From: Spartobacteria bacterium
GTDB lineage: Bacteria > Verrucomicrobiota > Verrucomicrobiia > Chthoniobacterales > UBA10450
Reading direction: 5' to 3'
DNA: 64,000 bases
Assembly: GCA_003134785.1 (NCBI GenBank)
Contig: PLCN01000002.1
Location: forward strand, 62,219 to 126,218
Below, piece by piece: positions 50,577 through 58,911 of the stretch. Positions within the stretch are counted from its first letter, which is position 1, and every line of letters begins with the position of its first letter. The notes below the pieces were generated by a model, which ran no database searches, had not been told where the DNA came from, and was given only the letters and a program-made list of their open reading frames with translations. Both the position numbers and the translations under genes were made by a program.

Positions 50577-50610
50577 CAAGGGGGGCTTTCCAAACCGCCC
50601 ACCCTTCACT
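50577..50610. repeat. Family B repeat fragment
   Basis: CAAGGGGGGCTTTCCAAACC and GCCCACCC resemble one arm of family B. It lies between VKOR and the PPK2 gene. Confidence 0.55.
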
Positions 50611-50650
50611 CTAAGCGAAGCGAAGGGCTTCTCCCTCCTACCACACCTTT

Positions 50651-51478
50651 CTACTCGATCTTGATCTCCTTCGGATCAACCTCCGGCGCCGGGTACTTCG
50701 GGTCCATCTTCTCAAGCGCCGTTACTACTGTCTCGAGCATCGCCAGGTTGCGCATCCATTTGCGATCCGCCGACACGATTCGCCAGGGCGCGTGTTTGGT
50801 CGTGCAACAACTCATTACCGCTTCGTAGGCGCGTTGGTAATCGTCCCAAAACCGGCGCTCCGCCAAATCACCGGGGTTGAATTTCCAAAGTTTGTCCGGT
50901 TCCTTCAAGCGCGCTTCCAGCCGGCACTTTTGTTCCTCCTTCGAGATATGAAGAAAGAACTTTAAGATGGTCACGCCATTGTGGCCCAGCAAACTTTCAA
51001 AGGCGTTGATATCTTCGCAGCGCTTAAACCAGACCTTGTCCGTAATCTCGCCGTGCACCAACGGCACGAGCATATCTTCGTAGTGCGATCGATTCCAGAG
51101 CGCGACCGCGCCTTTCCGCGGCGCGGCCTTGTGGACGCGCCAGAGAAAATCGTGATCCCGTTCTTCGGCTGTGGGGTATTTAAAATTCGTTAGCTGCACG
51201 CCGTTCGGATCGAGCCCCAGGCAAAGATTCTTGATCGCGCCATCCTTGCCGCCGGTATCCATCGCTTGGACCACGATGAGCAAACTGCGTTGATGCTCCG
51301 CGTAGAGCGCCTCCTGCAACTCCGCCAGGCGTTGCCGGAGTTTCTCGATCTTCACAATGGCGTCAGACTTCGAATATCCAGCCGTCTCGGCGGGATCGAC
51401 CTCCGCGAGACAAATCTTGTCGCCTGGCCTAACGAGAACAAGACTATCCTCGCATTTTGTTTTTCTGTTGTCCGTCAA
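50651..51478 (-). CDS. PPK2-family polyphosphate kinase
   Basis: It has 275 residues. PPK2 enzymes move phosphate between polyphosphate and nucleotides. The Walker A motif is VVQAMDTGGKDGAIKNL and the Walker B-like lid is ALWNRSHYEDMLVPLV. The N-terminal LRQRLAELQEALYAEHQRSL and the C-terminal RIVSADRKWMRNLAMLETV are family traits. Class (AMP- or ADP-using) cannot be settled by eye. It is divergent from sixA by 107 bp. Confidence 0.94.
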   Translation of the reverse strand: MTDNRKTKCEDSLVLVRPGDKICLAEVDPAETAGYSKSDAIVKIEKLRQRLAELQEALYAEHQRSLLIVVQAMDTGGKDGAIKNLCLGLDPNGVQLTNFKYPTAEERDHDFLWRVHKAAPRKGAVALWNRSHYEDMLVPLVHGEITDKVWFKRCEDINAFESLLGHNGVTILKFFLHISKEEQKCRLEARLKEPDKLWKFNPGDLAERRFWDDYQRAYEAVMSCCTTKHAPWRIVSADRKWMRNLAMLETVVTALEKMDPKYPAPEVDPKEIKIE

Positions 51479-51513
51479 AGTGCCTCCACGCTAGGGGCCA
51501 CAGCCGGCCTTGG

Positions 51514-51549
51514 CAAGGAGCTCCGTTTTCCAACCGCGCTCCTGGTTAG
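51514..51549. repeat. Family B-like short inverted repeat
   Basis: CAAGGAGCTCCGTTTTCCAA and CCGCGCTCCTGG resemble the ends of family B. It lies in the divergent gap between the PPK2 gene and sixA. Confidence 0.55.
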
Positions 51550-51585
51550 GTTGCATCGTCGAGCTAACACCTTCACCTTGGAACC

Positions 51586-52044
51586 ATGAAGTTATATCTC
51601 CTCCGTCACGGAAAAGCGGATTGGCCGGACTGGAACGAACCCGATGACGAACGGCCGTTGACTCCTGAGGGCAGAGCCGAAGTTGCGGCCGTCGCGAAGC
51701 TTCTGGCGCGGCTGGAAATAACGCCCTTTATCCTCACCAGTCCTCTACCGCGGGCCAGTCAGACCGCCGAGATCGCCGGCAAATACTTGAAAACCGAAGT
51801 CCATGAAGAATCTCTTCTGCGTCCCGGCTTCGATGCCGCGCGTCTGCGCAAGATCCTCAAGAACTTTTCCGGCAAGGGTCTGATGGTAGTTGGACACGAG
51901 CCCGACTTCACTCGCACGATTTTCCAAATCACCGGAGGTCAGACCAAGATGTCCAAAGCCGGCATCGCCTTGGTGGAACTCGAGACCAGCTCCATGAAAG
52001 GCGAGCTACGCTGGCTCGTCCCGCCAAAATTCGCAAAAGAGTAA
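51586..52044 (+). CDS. sixA: Phosphohistidine phosphatase SixA family
   Basis: It has 152 residues of the histidine phosphatase fold. The catalytic motif is LYLLRHGKADWPDW (RHG), followed by DERPLTPEGRAEV, ILTSPLPRASQTAEI and the second His in MVVGHEPDFTRTI. SixA removes phosphate from phosphohistidine, for example on phosphotransfer proteins. Homologues are often found next to polyphosphate genes. The start is ATG at 51586. Confidence 0.93.
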   Translation: MKLYLLRHGKADWPDWNEPDDERPLTPEGRAEVAAVAKLLARLEITPFILTSPLPRASQTAEIAGKYLKTEVHEESLLRPGFDAARLRKILKNFSGKGLMVVGHEPDFTRTIFQITGGQTKMSKAGIALVELETSSMKGELRWLVPPKFAKE

Positions 52045-52078
52045 TATGGCGATGCGGTGCCAGATTACTTTTTTCTGA

Positions 52079-52106
52079 GTTGGACGTTGAGCGTTGGACG
52101 TTGGAC
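52079..52106. repeat. Heptamer array upstream of the phosphodiesterase (H4)
   Basis: GTTGGAC, GTTGAGC, GTTGGAC, GTTGGAC, essentially the reverse complement of the units at 26195. It lies in the 85-bp gap before the phosphodiesterase start. Confidence 0.86.
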
Positions 52107-52128
52107 GTTTCCCCCTCTTCTTCTAGCC

Positions 52129-53706
52129 ATGGAATTGAACCCGCCGTTAATCCCACGCCTGTTCGTGTTGGTCGCCTGCCTCCTGCCTGCGACCGTCTTT
52201 TGCGAAACAAAGTCCCCGCCGAACGATCGCCACGTCGTGGTGCTGGTCTGGGACGGCATGCGTCCCGACTTCGTCACCGAACGCAATACTCCCGTGCTTT
52301 GGAAGCTCGCGCACGACGGCGTGACCTTTCGCCATCACCATTCTGTCTATCCCACCGCCACGAACGTTAACGGCGCCGCAATCGCCACGGGCGTCTACCC
52401 GAACCGCAACAGCTTGCTCGCGAACCGGGAGTACCGCCCGCAGATCGATCCACGCAACGCATTTGAAAACGGCGAACCGTCCATCATCAAAAAGGGAGAC
52501 GAAGTGAGCGGCGGAAAATATATCGCGTCGCCTACTATTGCCGAGATCGTGCGAGGCGCCGGTCGCCGCACCGCGATCGTCGGGACGAAGTCGGTCGCCT
52601 TTCTGCATGATCGTCATGGCGAATGGACCACGGCAACCTCAAAGGATGGACTCACTAAATTCGCCGCCGCGCCGATGTCTTCGAGCGTGCGCGAAGAAAC
52701 GTTGCGCCTTCTCGGGCCATTTCTCATCGAGCCGGGCAAGACTAGCGATCAGCGCAACACCTATGCGACCCGCGCCCTGACCGAGATCCAATGGCGCGAC
52801 GGTTTGCCGGCATATTCACTTCTGTGGCTGAGCGATCCCGACATGACTCAGCACGAATATTCCCCCGGCGCCGAACCTTCCCTGGCCGCTGTTCGAAGTT
52901 CCGATCGCAACCTTGCGCTCGTGCTCGAGTCGCTTTCGAAAAAGAACGCGCGTGAAACGACGGACGTTCTCGTCGTTTCCGATCACGGCTTCTCTACCAT
53001 TGAGCGCGACATCGATTTCGCCCCCGCCTTGCGCGCCGCCGGCTTCGACGCAGTCACCTCCTTCGCAGAAACACCGAAGGCCGGCCAAATCATAGTAGTC
53101 GGAAATGGCGGCACGATTCTGTTCTATGTCACAGAACATGATCGCGCAGTTACCGCTCGCCTGGTCGAATGGCTGCAGCGTTCCGATTTCGCAGGTGTGA
53201 TTTTCGCGCGGGAAACATTCGAAGGCACTTTCCCGCTGGATTCCGTTCGCGCGAATACTACCGATGCGCCCGATGTGGTGGTAGCGATGCGATGGAATGC
53301 GAAGCCGAATCGCTTCGGAGTTCCCGGCCAAATCATCACGGATTCCACCCGCGGCGCTGGCCAAGGCAGCCATGCCACCCTGAGCGAGTTCGACGTTCAC
53401 AATACCTTAATTGCGGCCGGTCCCGATTTTCGTCACGGCCTGATGAGCGACGTTCCAAGTGGGAACGTGGATATCGCACCAACCGCCCTGCACCTTCTCG
53501 GAGTGGAGTCGCCCAACAAATTCGACGGGCGCGTTCTTTCCGAAGCAATGAACGAGACGCCATCCGCCGTTGCGAAAACTACCACCGAAACATCGGAAGC
53601 TCTGCGCAAATTTCCCGCCGGCGAATGGCGTCAGCACTTACGCATATCACGCGTGGGCGAGACGACCTATTTCGACGAAGGTAACGGCGCCTTTTCCGGG
53701 CATTAA
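52129..53706 (+). CDS. Alkaline phosphatase superfamily phosphodiesterase (NPP-like), exported
   Basis: It has 525 residues from the ATG at 52129, with a signal peptide (IPRLFVLVACLLPATVFC). The core begins VVVLVWDGMRPDFVTERNTP, with the first metal Asp, and the nucleophile Thr is in VYPTATNVNGAAIATGVYPN. Further metal ligands lie in SDPDMTQHEYSPG and VVSDHGFSTIERDI. This is the pattern of type I phosphodiesterase/nucleotide pyrophosphatases that release phosphate from phosphodiesters outside the cell. The neighbouring polyphosphate genes suggest phosphate scavenging. Confidence 0.93.
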   Translation: MELNPPLIPRLFVLVACLLPATVFCETKSPPNDRHVVVLVWDGMRPDFVTERNTPVLWKLAHDGVTFRHHHSVYPTATNVNGAAIATGVYPNRNSLLANREYRPQIDPRNAFENGEPSIIKKGDEVSGGKYIASPTIAEIVRGAGRRTAIVGTKSVAFLHDRHGEWTTATSKDGLTKFAAAPMSSSVREETLRLLGPFLIEPGKTSDQRNTYATRALTEIQWRDGLPAYSLLWLSDPDMTQHEYSPGAEPSLAAVRSSDRNLALVLESLSKKNARETTDVLVVSDHGFSTIERDIDFAPALRAAGFDAVTSFAETPKAGQIIVVGNGGTILFYVTEHDRAVTARLVEWLQRSDFAGVIFARETFEGTFPLDSVRANTTDAPDVVVAMRWNAKPNRFGVPGQIITDSTRGAGQGSHATLSEFDVHNTLIAAGPDFRHGLMSDVPSGNVDIAPTALHLLGVESPNKFDGRVLSEAMNETPSAVAKTTTETSEALRKFPAGEWRQHLRISRVGETTYFDEGNGAFSGH

Positions 53707-53785
53707 CAGTTAGCCGCATAGCTTGCCACACCGACATCGTCAGCGCGCTAATTACCCCCATCTTCGTTCGAAGCACGGAGACTTC

Positions 53786-54301
53786 GTGCACGTGGCCGGC
53801 GAACCAATCTCCTTCGCCACTGAGATCGACCAGGTGGTGAGTAACATCGACCATTTCTGGATAACCGTTCGTATAGGCAAAGTCGGCTCCTCGCGCATCG
53901 CACTAAGCACTCATTCCCGGCAGAACGCTGCGGCTGGATTCGATCCGCGAGTGCGGGTAGGCATGACAGCTTCCGCCTGGATAGAACTGCCCGCGACAGG
54001 ATTACTTTCTTGCGCAGGCCTTGATTACCGCACGATTGAAGCAACGACGCCCGTGACCTATCTGGAATATGAACGACCCGCACTGGAAGCTCTGCTTACA
54101 GAAAAGGCTCGCCGCGCCATCTTCGTCGAAGCCTGGGGCGAGCTATACGTTCGCAATCATCTCGGGATCCACCAAATCCACAGCCGGCGCGCGAGCTGCA
54201 GCGTGCCGAAGGAAGACCTGGGACGCGACGGAGCCATTCGCTTTTACTTTCCGAATGCCACAGCGGAAATGCTTCTCTTCAAGTACTGCGACCAGGCTTG
54301 A
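53786..54301 (+). CDS. Hypothetical protein
   Basis: It has 171 residues from GTG at 53786, preceded by GGAG at five bases; other starts exist upstream. I see no named family. The sequence mixes beta segments (FWITVRIGKVGSSRIALSTH, VTYLEYERPALEALLTEK) with a Cys near RASCSVPKEDLG. The likely stop is TGA at 54299. It lies between the phosphodiesterase and a GNAT gene on the same strand. Function unknown. Confidence 0.6.
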   Translation: MHVAGEPISFATEIDQVVSNIDHFWITVRIGKVGSSRIALSTHSRQNAAAGFDPRVRVGMTASAWIELPATGLLSCAGLDYRTIEATTPVTYLEYERPALEALLTEKARRAIFVEAWGELYVRNHLGIHQIHSRRASCSVPKEDLGRDGAIRFYFPNATAEMLLFKYCDQA

Positions 54302-54331
54302 TCCGGCTTTATCTCTGCTTAGGGTGTCACG

Positions 54332-54784
54332 ATGAGTCACTTCGAGGAGAGCCGCGGTCCTTGGACCATTACTACCGATCCCGCGAGGCTGGACGTGGAA
54401 GCGATCTATCACTACTTGTCTGCTTCTTATTGGGCGAAGAACCGATCTCGTGAATCAGTAGAACGCTCCCTGAAGAATTCGTTCTGCTTCGGCTTGTACG
54501 ACGCCGGCAAACAAATCGGATTAGCCAGGGTAATCAGCGACTTTGCCACCTTCGCCTACCTCTGTGACGTTTATGTGCTGGACGCTTATCAAGGCAAAGG
54601 CCTGGGCACCTGGCTGCTTCGATCGGTTATGTCTCATCCCGATCTGCAAAATCTTCGGCGTTGGATCCTGGCCACGCGCGATGCTCATCGACTCTATCGC
54701 AAGTCCGGCTTTACGGAGCTGCAAACGCCCGAACGCTGGATGGAGATCCTAACCTCTCCACCCGCAGCGGAAACGCGAAGCTAA
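54332..54784 (+). CDS. GNAT-family acetyltransferase
   Basis: It has 150 residues. The acetyl-CoA motif is VYVLDAYQGKGLGTWLLRSV (QGKGLG), and the later RDAHRLYRKSGFTEL is the usual C-terminal GNAT motif. The N-terminus has LSASYWAKNRSRESVERSL. The substrate is unknown. It begins 31 bp after the hypothetical gene and is cotranscribed with it by orientation. Confidence 0.87.
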   Translation: MSHFEESRGPWTITTDPARLDVEAIYHYLSASYWAKNRSRESVERSLKNSFCFGLYDAGKQIGLARVISDFATFAYLCDVYVLDAYQGKGLGTWLLRSVMSHPDLQNLRRWILATRDAHRLYRKSGFTELQTPERWMEILTSPPAAETRS

Positions 54785-54847
54785 GGGTTGCAGCTACTTA
54801 TCAAGGCGGAGGTAATCAAGGCATGGGACGCGTCGAATTCTATAAGC

Positions 54848-55690
54848 TTATTCGTATTCAGGAGGATGGGACGCCCGTTCCATGATTTCCTGAAATCTCG
54901 GTGTCGCCCTGATATTGTCCCAGACAGAATCGAAGCGTAGCTGGCCGTAGTTGGGCCCGCCGGGCAGCTTGACCAGCCTGGCCAATTGATCGAGTGCGGC
55001 TTCACCTTCTCCGACCCAGGCGCAGAGCTGGGCCAGCACGTTCGCATACATCATTCCGTCTACTGTGTCGCGTGACATGGGAACGAGTTCGACCACCAAT
55101 CTAGCTTCACGCAAGGCATCCTCTTTTCGTCCGGCTCCGGCGTTGGCAATACTTAAGTTACTTAATACGGCCGGGTCATTTGGGTGCTCGACCAATTGTT
55201 TCCCGAAATAATCCCGGGCGTTTTGGAAACAGGATTTCGCGTTCGCCTCTTCCCCCTGGCCCAGTGCGATCATGCCCTCGAGAAAATATCAAGATTCCGG
55301 ACGGAGACTTGTTTCGATGCGCGGGGTGATCATCGCGTCCGAAGCGAGAACAACCCAGCCTTCTTCGGTCGCTGGCCGGCGATACCAGGCCGCGTCCATC
55401 ACGTTGGTTCGATTAAAGTCGCTCGTGGATGTGACGACGAGAATGGGCCAGCGGCGGGACGGGTCGAACGCGGCCGGAAACATCAAGACCGCGCGTCCTG
55501 TGTCCACTCGAGGGTTGCCACCTTCAGCGGCGAGATCCTGGAATGATTTCGCGACCGGGAAGCGAATTTCCACCATACCTCCGCCTTGCACCGGTTTCCC
55601 CGCGAGCGTCGCGCCGGCACTCACCCGAGGCAGCACTAACAAAAGCCAAAGTAAACTCAGGACGGCGGTGACGCGCCCGGGTCTCTTCAT
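54848..55690 (-). pseudogene. Hydrolase-TPR chimera broken by an in-frame TGA
   Basis: One frame runs through both parts. From the ATG at 55690, a signal peptide (RVTAVLSLLWLLLVLPRVSAG) and the start of an alpha/beta-hydrolase-like domain (VLMFPAAFDPSRRWPILVVT, EEGWVVLASDAMI) reach TGA at 55289. The same frame continues YFLEGMIALGQGEEANAKSC into TPR-like repeats (NLSIANAGAGRKEDALREAR, AALDQLARLVKLPGG) and ends with the tail pattern LRFDSVWDNIRATPRFQEIM seen in TPR proteins of this phylum. A Trp codon (TGG) may have become TGA. The hydrolase lacks its catalytic half, so a deletion joined two genes, followed by nonsense mutation. Confidence 0.8.
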
Positions 55691-55961
55691 TTGGTGAATT
55701 AGGTGAATAGGTTGCGATTCTCCTAGACCGAAAGTTAGTGTCTTAAATGATAGCGGCCGAACCTCCCCCATAGCTCCGGCCGCCAAACCTAACGCACCAA
55801 TGGGCACGGCACTCTGGAACTGACATCCCAGTGGTCGCGAACGCGCGACCTGCGTTTTCCAATGTTTCGTTGCGTCCATTCTGGCGCGCCCCTCTCAAAA
55901 CAGGTAGGACTTCTAACAGGCGTTTTGGGACACGAAACGTGTGCTAACTGCACCAGGCCAC

Positions 55962-56917
55962 TTAGGAGCTGATGTTATCTCGCTCCCATGCGATGGTTCG
56001 TCGAAGCGCCGCATCGGACGACACTACTTCCTGATAACCTAGCTCCTGGCGGATTCGCTGAGTATCAGCCACCAGATCGTAGCTCCAATCATAGGGCTCC
56101 TTCTTATCTTCGGGCAGAGTTGCGTCTGGAACCAGCGTGACGTGGCCGTTCCAACCGGCCGCGCGTCCGATTTGCCTGATCCACTCAACCTCTGTCTTAG
56201 CCTCGTTCTCGCCGATATTGTAAACGCGACTGGCTGCTTTCCCGCCGGCAACCGCCAGGCTAATCCCGAAAGCGATGTCTTCGACATAGCCGCGGGTCCA
56301 GCGCCACTTTGCTTTCGCCTCGCCGATAACGATGTCTTCGCCCGCATCCATCTGTTTCAAGTAAGCTCGAAGCCGGTGCTGCCGATCGTGTGGACCAAAC
56401 ACTTGTGGCAACCGCAGCACGATTGCCGGCAAGCGATCCTCATTCATTACGATGCGTTCCACCGGGATCTTGTCATAGCTGTAGAAGAGGTCATCCGGTC
56501 CACCCGCCAGCGCGCGATAGGGATAAAACGTAGTGCGAAGAGGTGCGTCCTCGGCGAAAGGTTGCGAAGGGGAATTGCTGGATTCGAGACGGCGAAAGCA
56601 CCCGTAGGCGCGATACACATCCATGCTGCTTAGGCAAACCATGCGTTCGGCGCGCCCACGAAAGGTTTCGGTCAGCGAGCGGGCGTCACTCTCGTTGAAG
56701 GCAAGCAGGTCGATGACTACTTGAGGTCCGAAGGCATCGAACTGCGGCGCATACTTCGCCAGGTGTTTCCGATCGCCGTGGATGTGAGCCACAGAATCGG
56801 GCATCGCTGCTCCTAGCTCGCCACGATGAAATACTGCAACCTCATGCCCATTCGCCAGCAACTGATGCGCGAGGTGGGGGCCGATGAACCCATTCCTCCG
56901 AGGAGCAATATTTTCAC
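55962..56917 (-). pseudogene. NAD-dependent epimerase-like gene with 1-base frameshift near its start
   Basis: The frame without interruption starts inside the tRNA gene, which is not meaningful. In the next frame, GTG at 56917 gives the expected start VKILLLGG, and then the frame must shift by one base near 56895 to continue as GFIGPHLAHQLLANGHEVAV, so the Rossmann motif GGxGFIG is split. The rest is intact: YRALAGGPDDLFYSYDKIPV (YxxxK), VLRLPQVFGPHD and YVEDIAFGISLA. This is an extended short-chain epimerase/dehydratase of about 318 residues. A single-base deletion or a sequencing error explains the break. It starts 10 bp after the tRNA. Confidence 0.85.
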
Positions 56918-56926
56918 GAGTTGAAA

Positions 56927-57008
56927 TGCCAGGGAGGGGACTCGAACCCCTAAGGATTGCTCCACCAGATCCTAAGTCTGGCGCGTCTGCCAATTTCGCC
57001 ACCCTGGC
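56927..57008 (-). tRNA. tRNA-Leu, anticodon TAG
   Basis: On the minus strand the 82-nt gene reads GCCAGGGTGGCGAAATTGGC ... anticodon arm CCAGACTTAGGATCTGG, with a long variable arm (TGGAGCAATCCTTAG), T-arm GGGGTTCGAGTCCCC, and acceptor end TCCCTGGCA. The acceptor stems pair (GCCAGGG / CCCTGGC) with discriminator A. Anticodon TAG reads CUA and related Leu codons. CCA is not encoded. Confidence 0.97.
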
Positions 57009-57220
57009 TTATGATTAATTCACCTTAGTGATGTAGAAAAACGGGCCGTTTGCAAATTGATACTGCATCCTCCAACATTTGCTTGATGGCTAGGCCGTGG
57101 CTACCGTCGGGGTAACCCGGCCGCTTTTGCTGTCTTAGGAGTAGGAGAGTAGGTCCGCCTAAGGATTGGGCAAGGTTGGCGATGCCGCGTTCTGAATCAG
57201 GGGACGTGATCGATTGTCTA

Positions 57221-57260
57221 CAAAAGATTGAACGGGTTGCCTTCGCGGATGCCCGTTCAA
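57221..57260 (-). terminator. Hairpin terminator after the MocR gene
   Basis: TTGAACGGG and CCCGTTCAA are a perfect 9-bp inverted repeat (57228-57236 and 57252-57260), followed on the minus strand by ATCTTTTG. The stem overlaps the stop codon. Confidence 0.8.
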
Positions 57261-58726
57261 ACGCGCTTCTCTTTGAGTGCTGAAGCGAGCTTGACCAGGC
57301 CTTCTCGAATTTGCGCCCGCGACCAGGCCGCGAAGCCAAAGATTAGCGCGGGATCTAGCGCCGCTTTGATGCAATAAAACGATAGCGATATGGGCCTGAT
57401 CCCGATCTTTTCTCGAGCACGCAAAATTCGCGGCAAATCTTCTTTGCGCCGCAGCCAGGCCACGAAGTGTAGCCCAGCTTCCGGAATCTGCAGATTGAAG
57501 TGGTCGCCGAGCGAATTATTAAATTGTTCAATGAAGAAATCTCTTCGATCAGAATATATTTTCCGCATCCGTTTGATGTGGCTCAGGAAAAACCCCTCCG
57601 TCAGGAATCGTGCCAGCGTCGCCTGATCAATCGCGGAAGAGTGTTGATCCATCACGGCCCGGACTTTGATCATCGAATCGACCAACGGCTCCGGGACCAC
57701 GAGATATCCCAAGCGCAAAGAAGGATAGAGAATTTTGCTCATTGTCCCCGCGTAGATCACTCGAGCGGAGTTATCGAGTCCCTGCAAACATGGCAGAGGT
57801 GGACCATTGAAACGGAATTCCGAGTTAAAATCGTCCTCGAAAATATAAGCGTTGCGCTTGCGAGCAAAATCAATCAGGGCAGTTCTTCGCTCGAGACTCA
57901 TCGTGACTCCAAGGGGAAATTGATGAGAAGGCGTCACGAAAATAATTTTGGGGGACGGCTGCTTGGACGAGGGAGCGATCACGATTCCTTCGCGGTCGAT
58001 CGGCCTCGGAACGAGCGTTGCGCCGGCCAAAACAAACGCCCTGCGCGCTTGTGAAAATCCAGGATCTTCGATCCATGCGGCTTCGCCCGGGTTTATCAAG
58101 ACCATCGCGCTGATTAGCATCGCCTGCTGCATTGCGGCCACGACTACGATCTGGTCGGGATGGCACCGTGCTCCCCGAAAATCGCACAAGTAGGCGGCAA
58201 TTGCCTTGCGCAGGTCGGCGTCGCCGCGATTCGACGCATAGCGCAATAAATGGGCTCCCTTTTTCGCGAGGACTTCCGCTCTGAGTCGTTCCCAAACTGC
58301 GATCGGAAATTCGTCGACCGCCGGGACGCCCGGTACGAGAGAGATGCTAGGCCCGCCGGTAATCCCAACATCAAATTCCTTTCCCCTGCGGTTATCGGGA
58401 ATTTTCCTAACGCGTTCGGAAATGCGCGGGGGGCGCTTGGCTTCCTGCCCGCCTTTCGGCTTATCGACGCGCAAGAGGGTTTCGGGCAACGGGTCTGCTG
58501 CAAACGTCCCCGACCCGAGCTTGGATCGCAGGTAGCCCTCAGCGTGAAGCTTCGAGAACGCGAGGTTTACGGTCAGTCTCGAGATTCCGAGATCCGTGGC
58601 CAGAGCTCGAGAGGACGGGAGCCGCGAGGACTCGTCGCTAAAGCTTCCCGATCCCAATTCATCACGGATTTGACGATAGAGTTGCTGGTAGAGCGGTTCG
58701 ACCGCAGTCCGGTCCAGTCGAATCAT
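57257..58726 (-). CDS. MocR-type regulator (GntR helix-turn-helix with aminotransferase domain)
   Basis: It has 489 residues from the ATG at 58726. The GntR winged-helix domain is in the first 75 residues (PLYQQLYRQIRDELGSGSF, LPSSRALATDLGISRLTVNL, AEGYLRSKLGSGTF). A fold-type I aminotransferase domain follows (about 115-480), with EDPGFSQARRAFVLAGA, FVTPSHQFPLGVTM, YIFEDDFNSEFRF and the PLP lysine in VIYAGTMSKILYPSLRLGY. MocR proteins use PLP as ligand and often control PLP or amino-acid metabolism genes. It is divergent by 185 bp from msrA, a possible target. Confidence 0.93.
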   Translation of the reverse strand: MIRLDRTAVEPLYQQLYRQIRDELGSGSFSDESSRLPSSRALATDLGISRLTVNLAFSKLHAEGYLRSKLGSGTFAADPLPETLLRVDKPKGGQEAKRPPRISERVRKIPDNRRGKEFDVGITGGPSISLVPGVPAVDEFPIAVWERLRAEVLAKKGAHLLRYASNRGDADLRKAIAAYLCDFRGARCHPDQIVVVAAMQQAMLISAMVLINPGEAAWIEDPGFSQARRAFVLAGATLVPRPIDREGIVIAPSSKQPSPKIIFVTPSHQFPLGVTMSLERRTALIDFARKRNAYIFEDDFNSEFRFNGPPLPCLQGLDNSARVIYAGTMSKILYPSLRLGYLVVPEPLVDSMIKVRAVMDQHSSAIDQATLARFLTEGFFLSHIKRMRKIYSDRRDFFIEQFNNSLGDHFNLQIPEAGLHFVAWLRRKEDLPRILRAREKIGIRPISLSFYCIKAALDPALIFGFAAWSRAQIREGLVKLASALKEKRV

Positions 58727-58911
58727 TTCGAAAGCTATGATCGAGCGCCGACGCCGCTTTTCGCTGTTCGATTTCCTCGTTCTGGTCCTCATAGCCGAAC
58801 TGGCATGCCCATTCCGTTCGAAGTGGACATTGCCGCCTTATCACAAAGCCGCAAGACTTGTTGACCATGTGCCAGTCATTGTCCAGACAGAATGGTCCGC
58901 CGGAGAAATCC

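Noticed and set aside
55289-55291. TGA read as Trp (alternative code)
   Set aside because: Many intact genes in the window end in TGA, e.g. msrA and pdxH, so the standard code applies.
58250-58864. 204-codon plus-strand frame over the MocR gene
   Set aside because: Antisense shadow; MocR is well supported.
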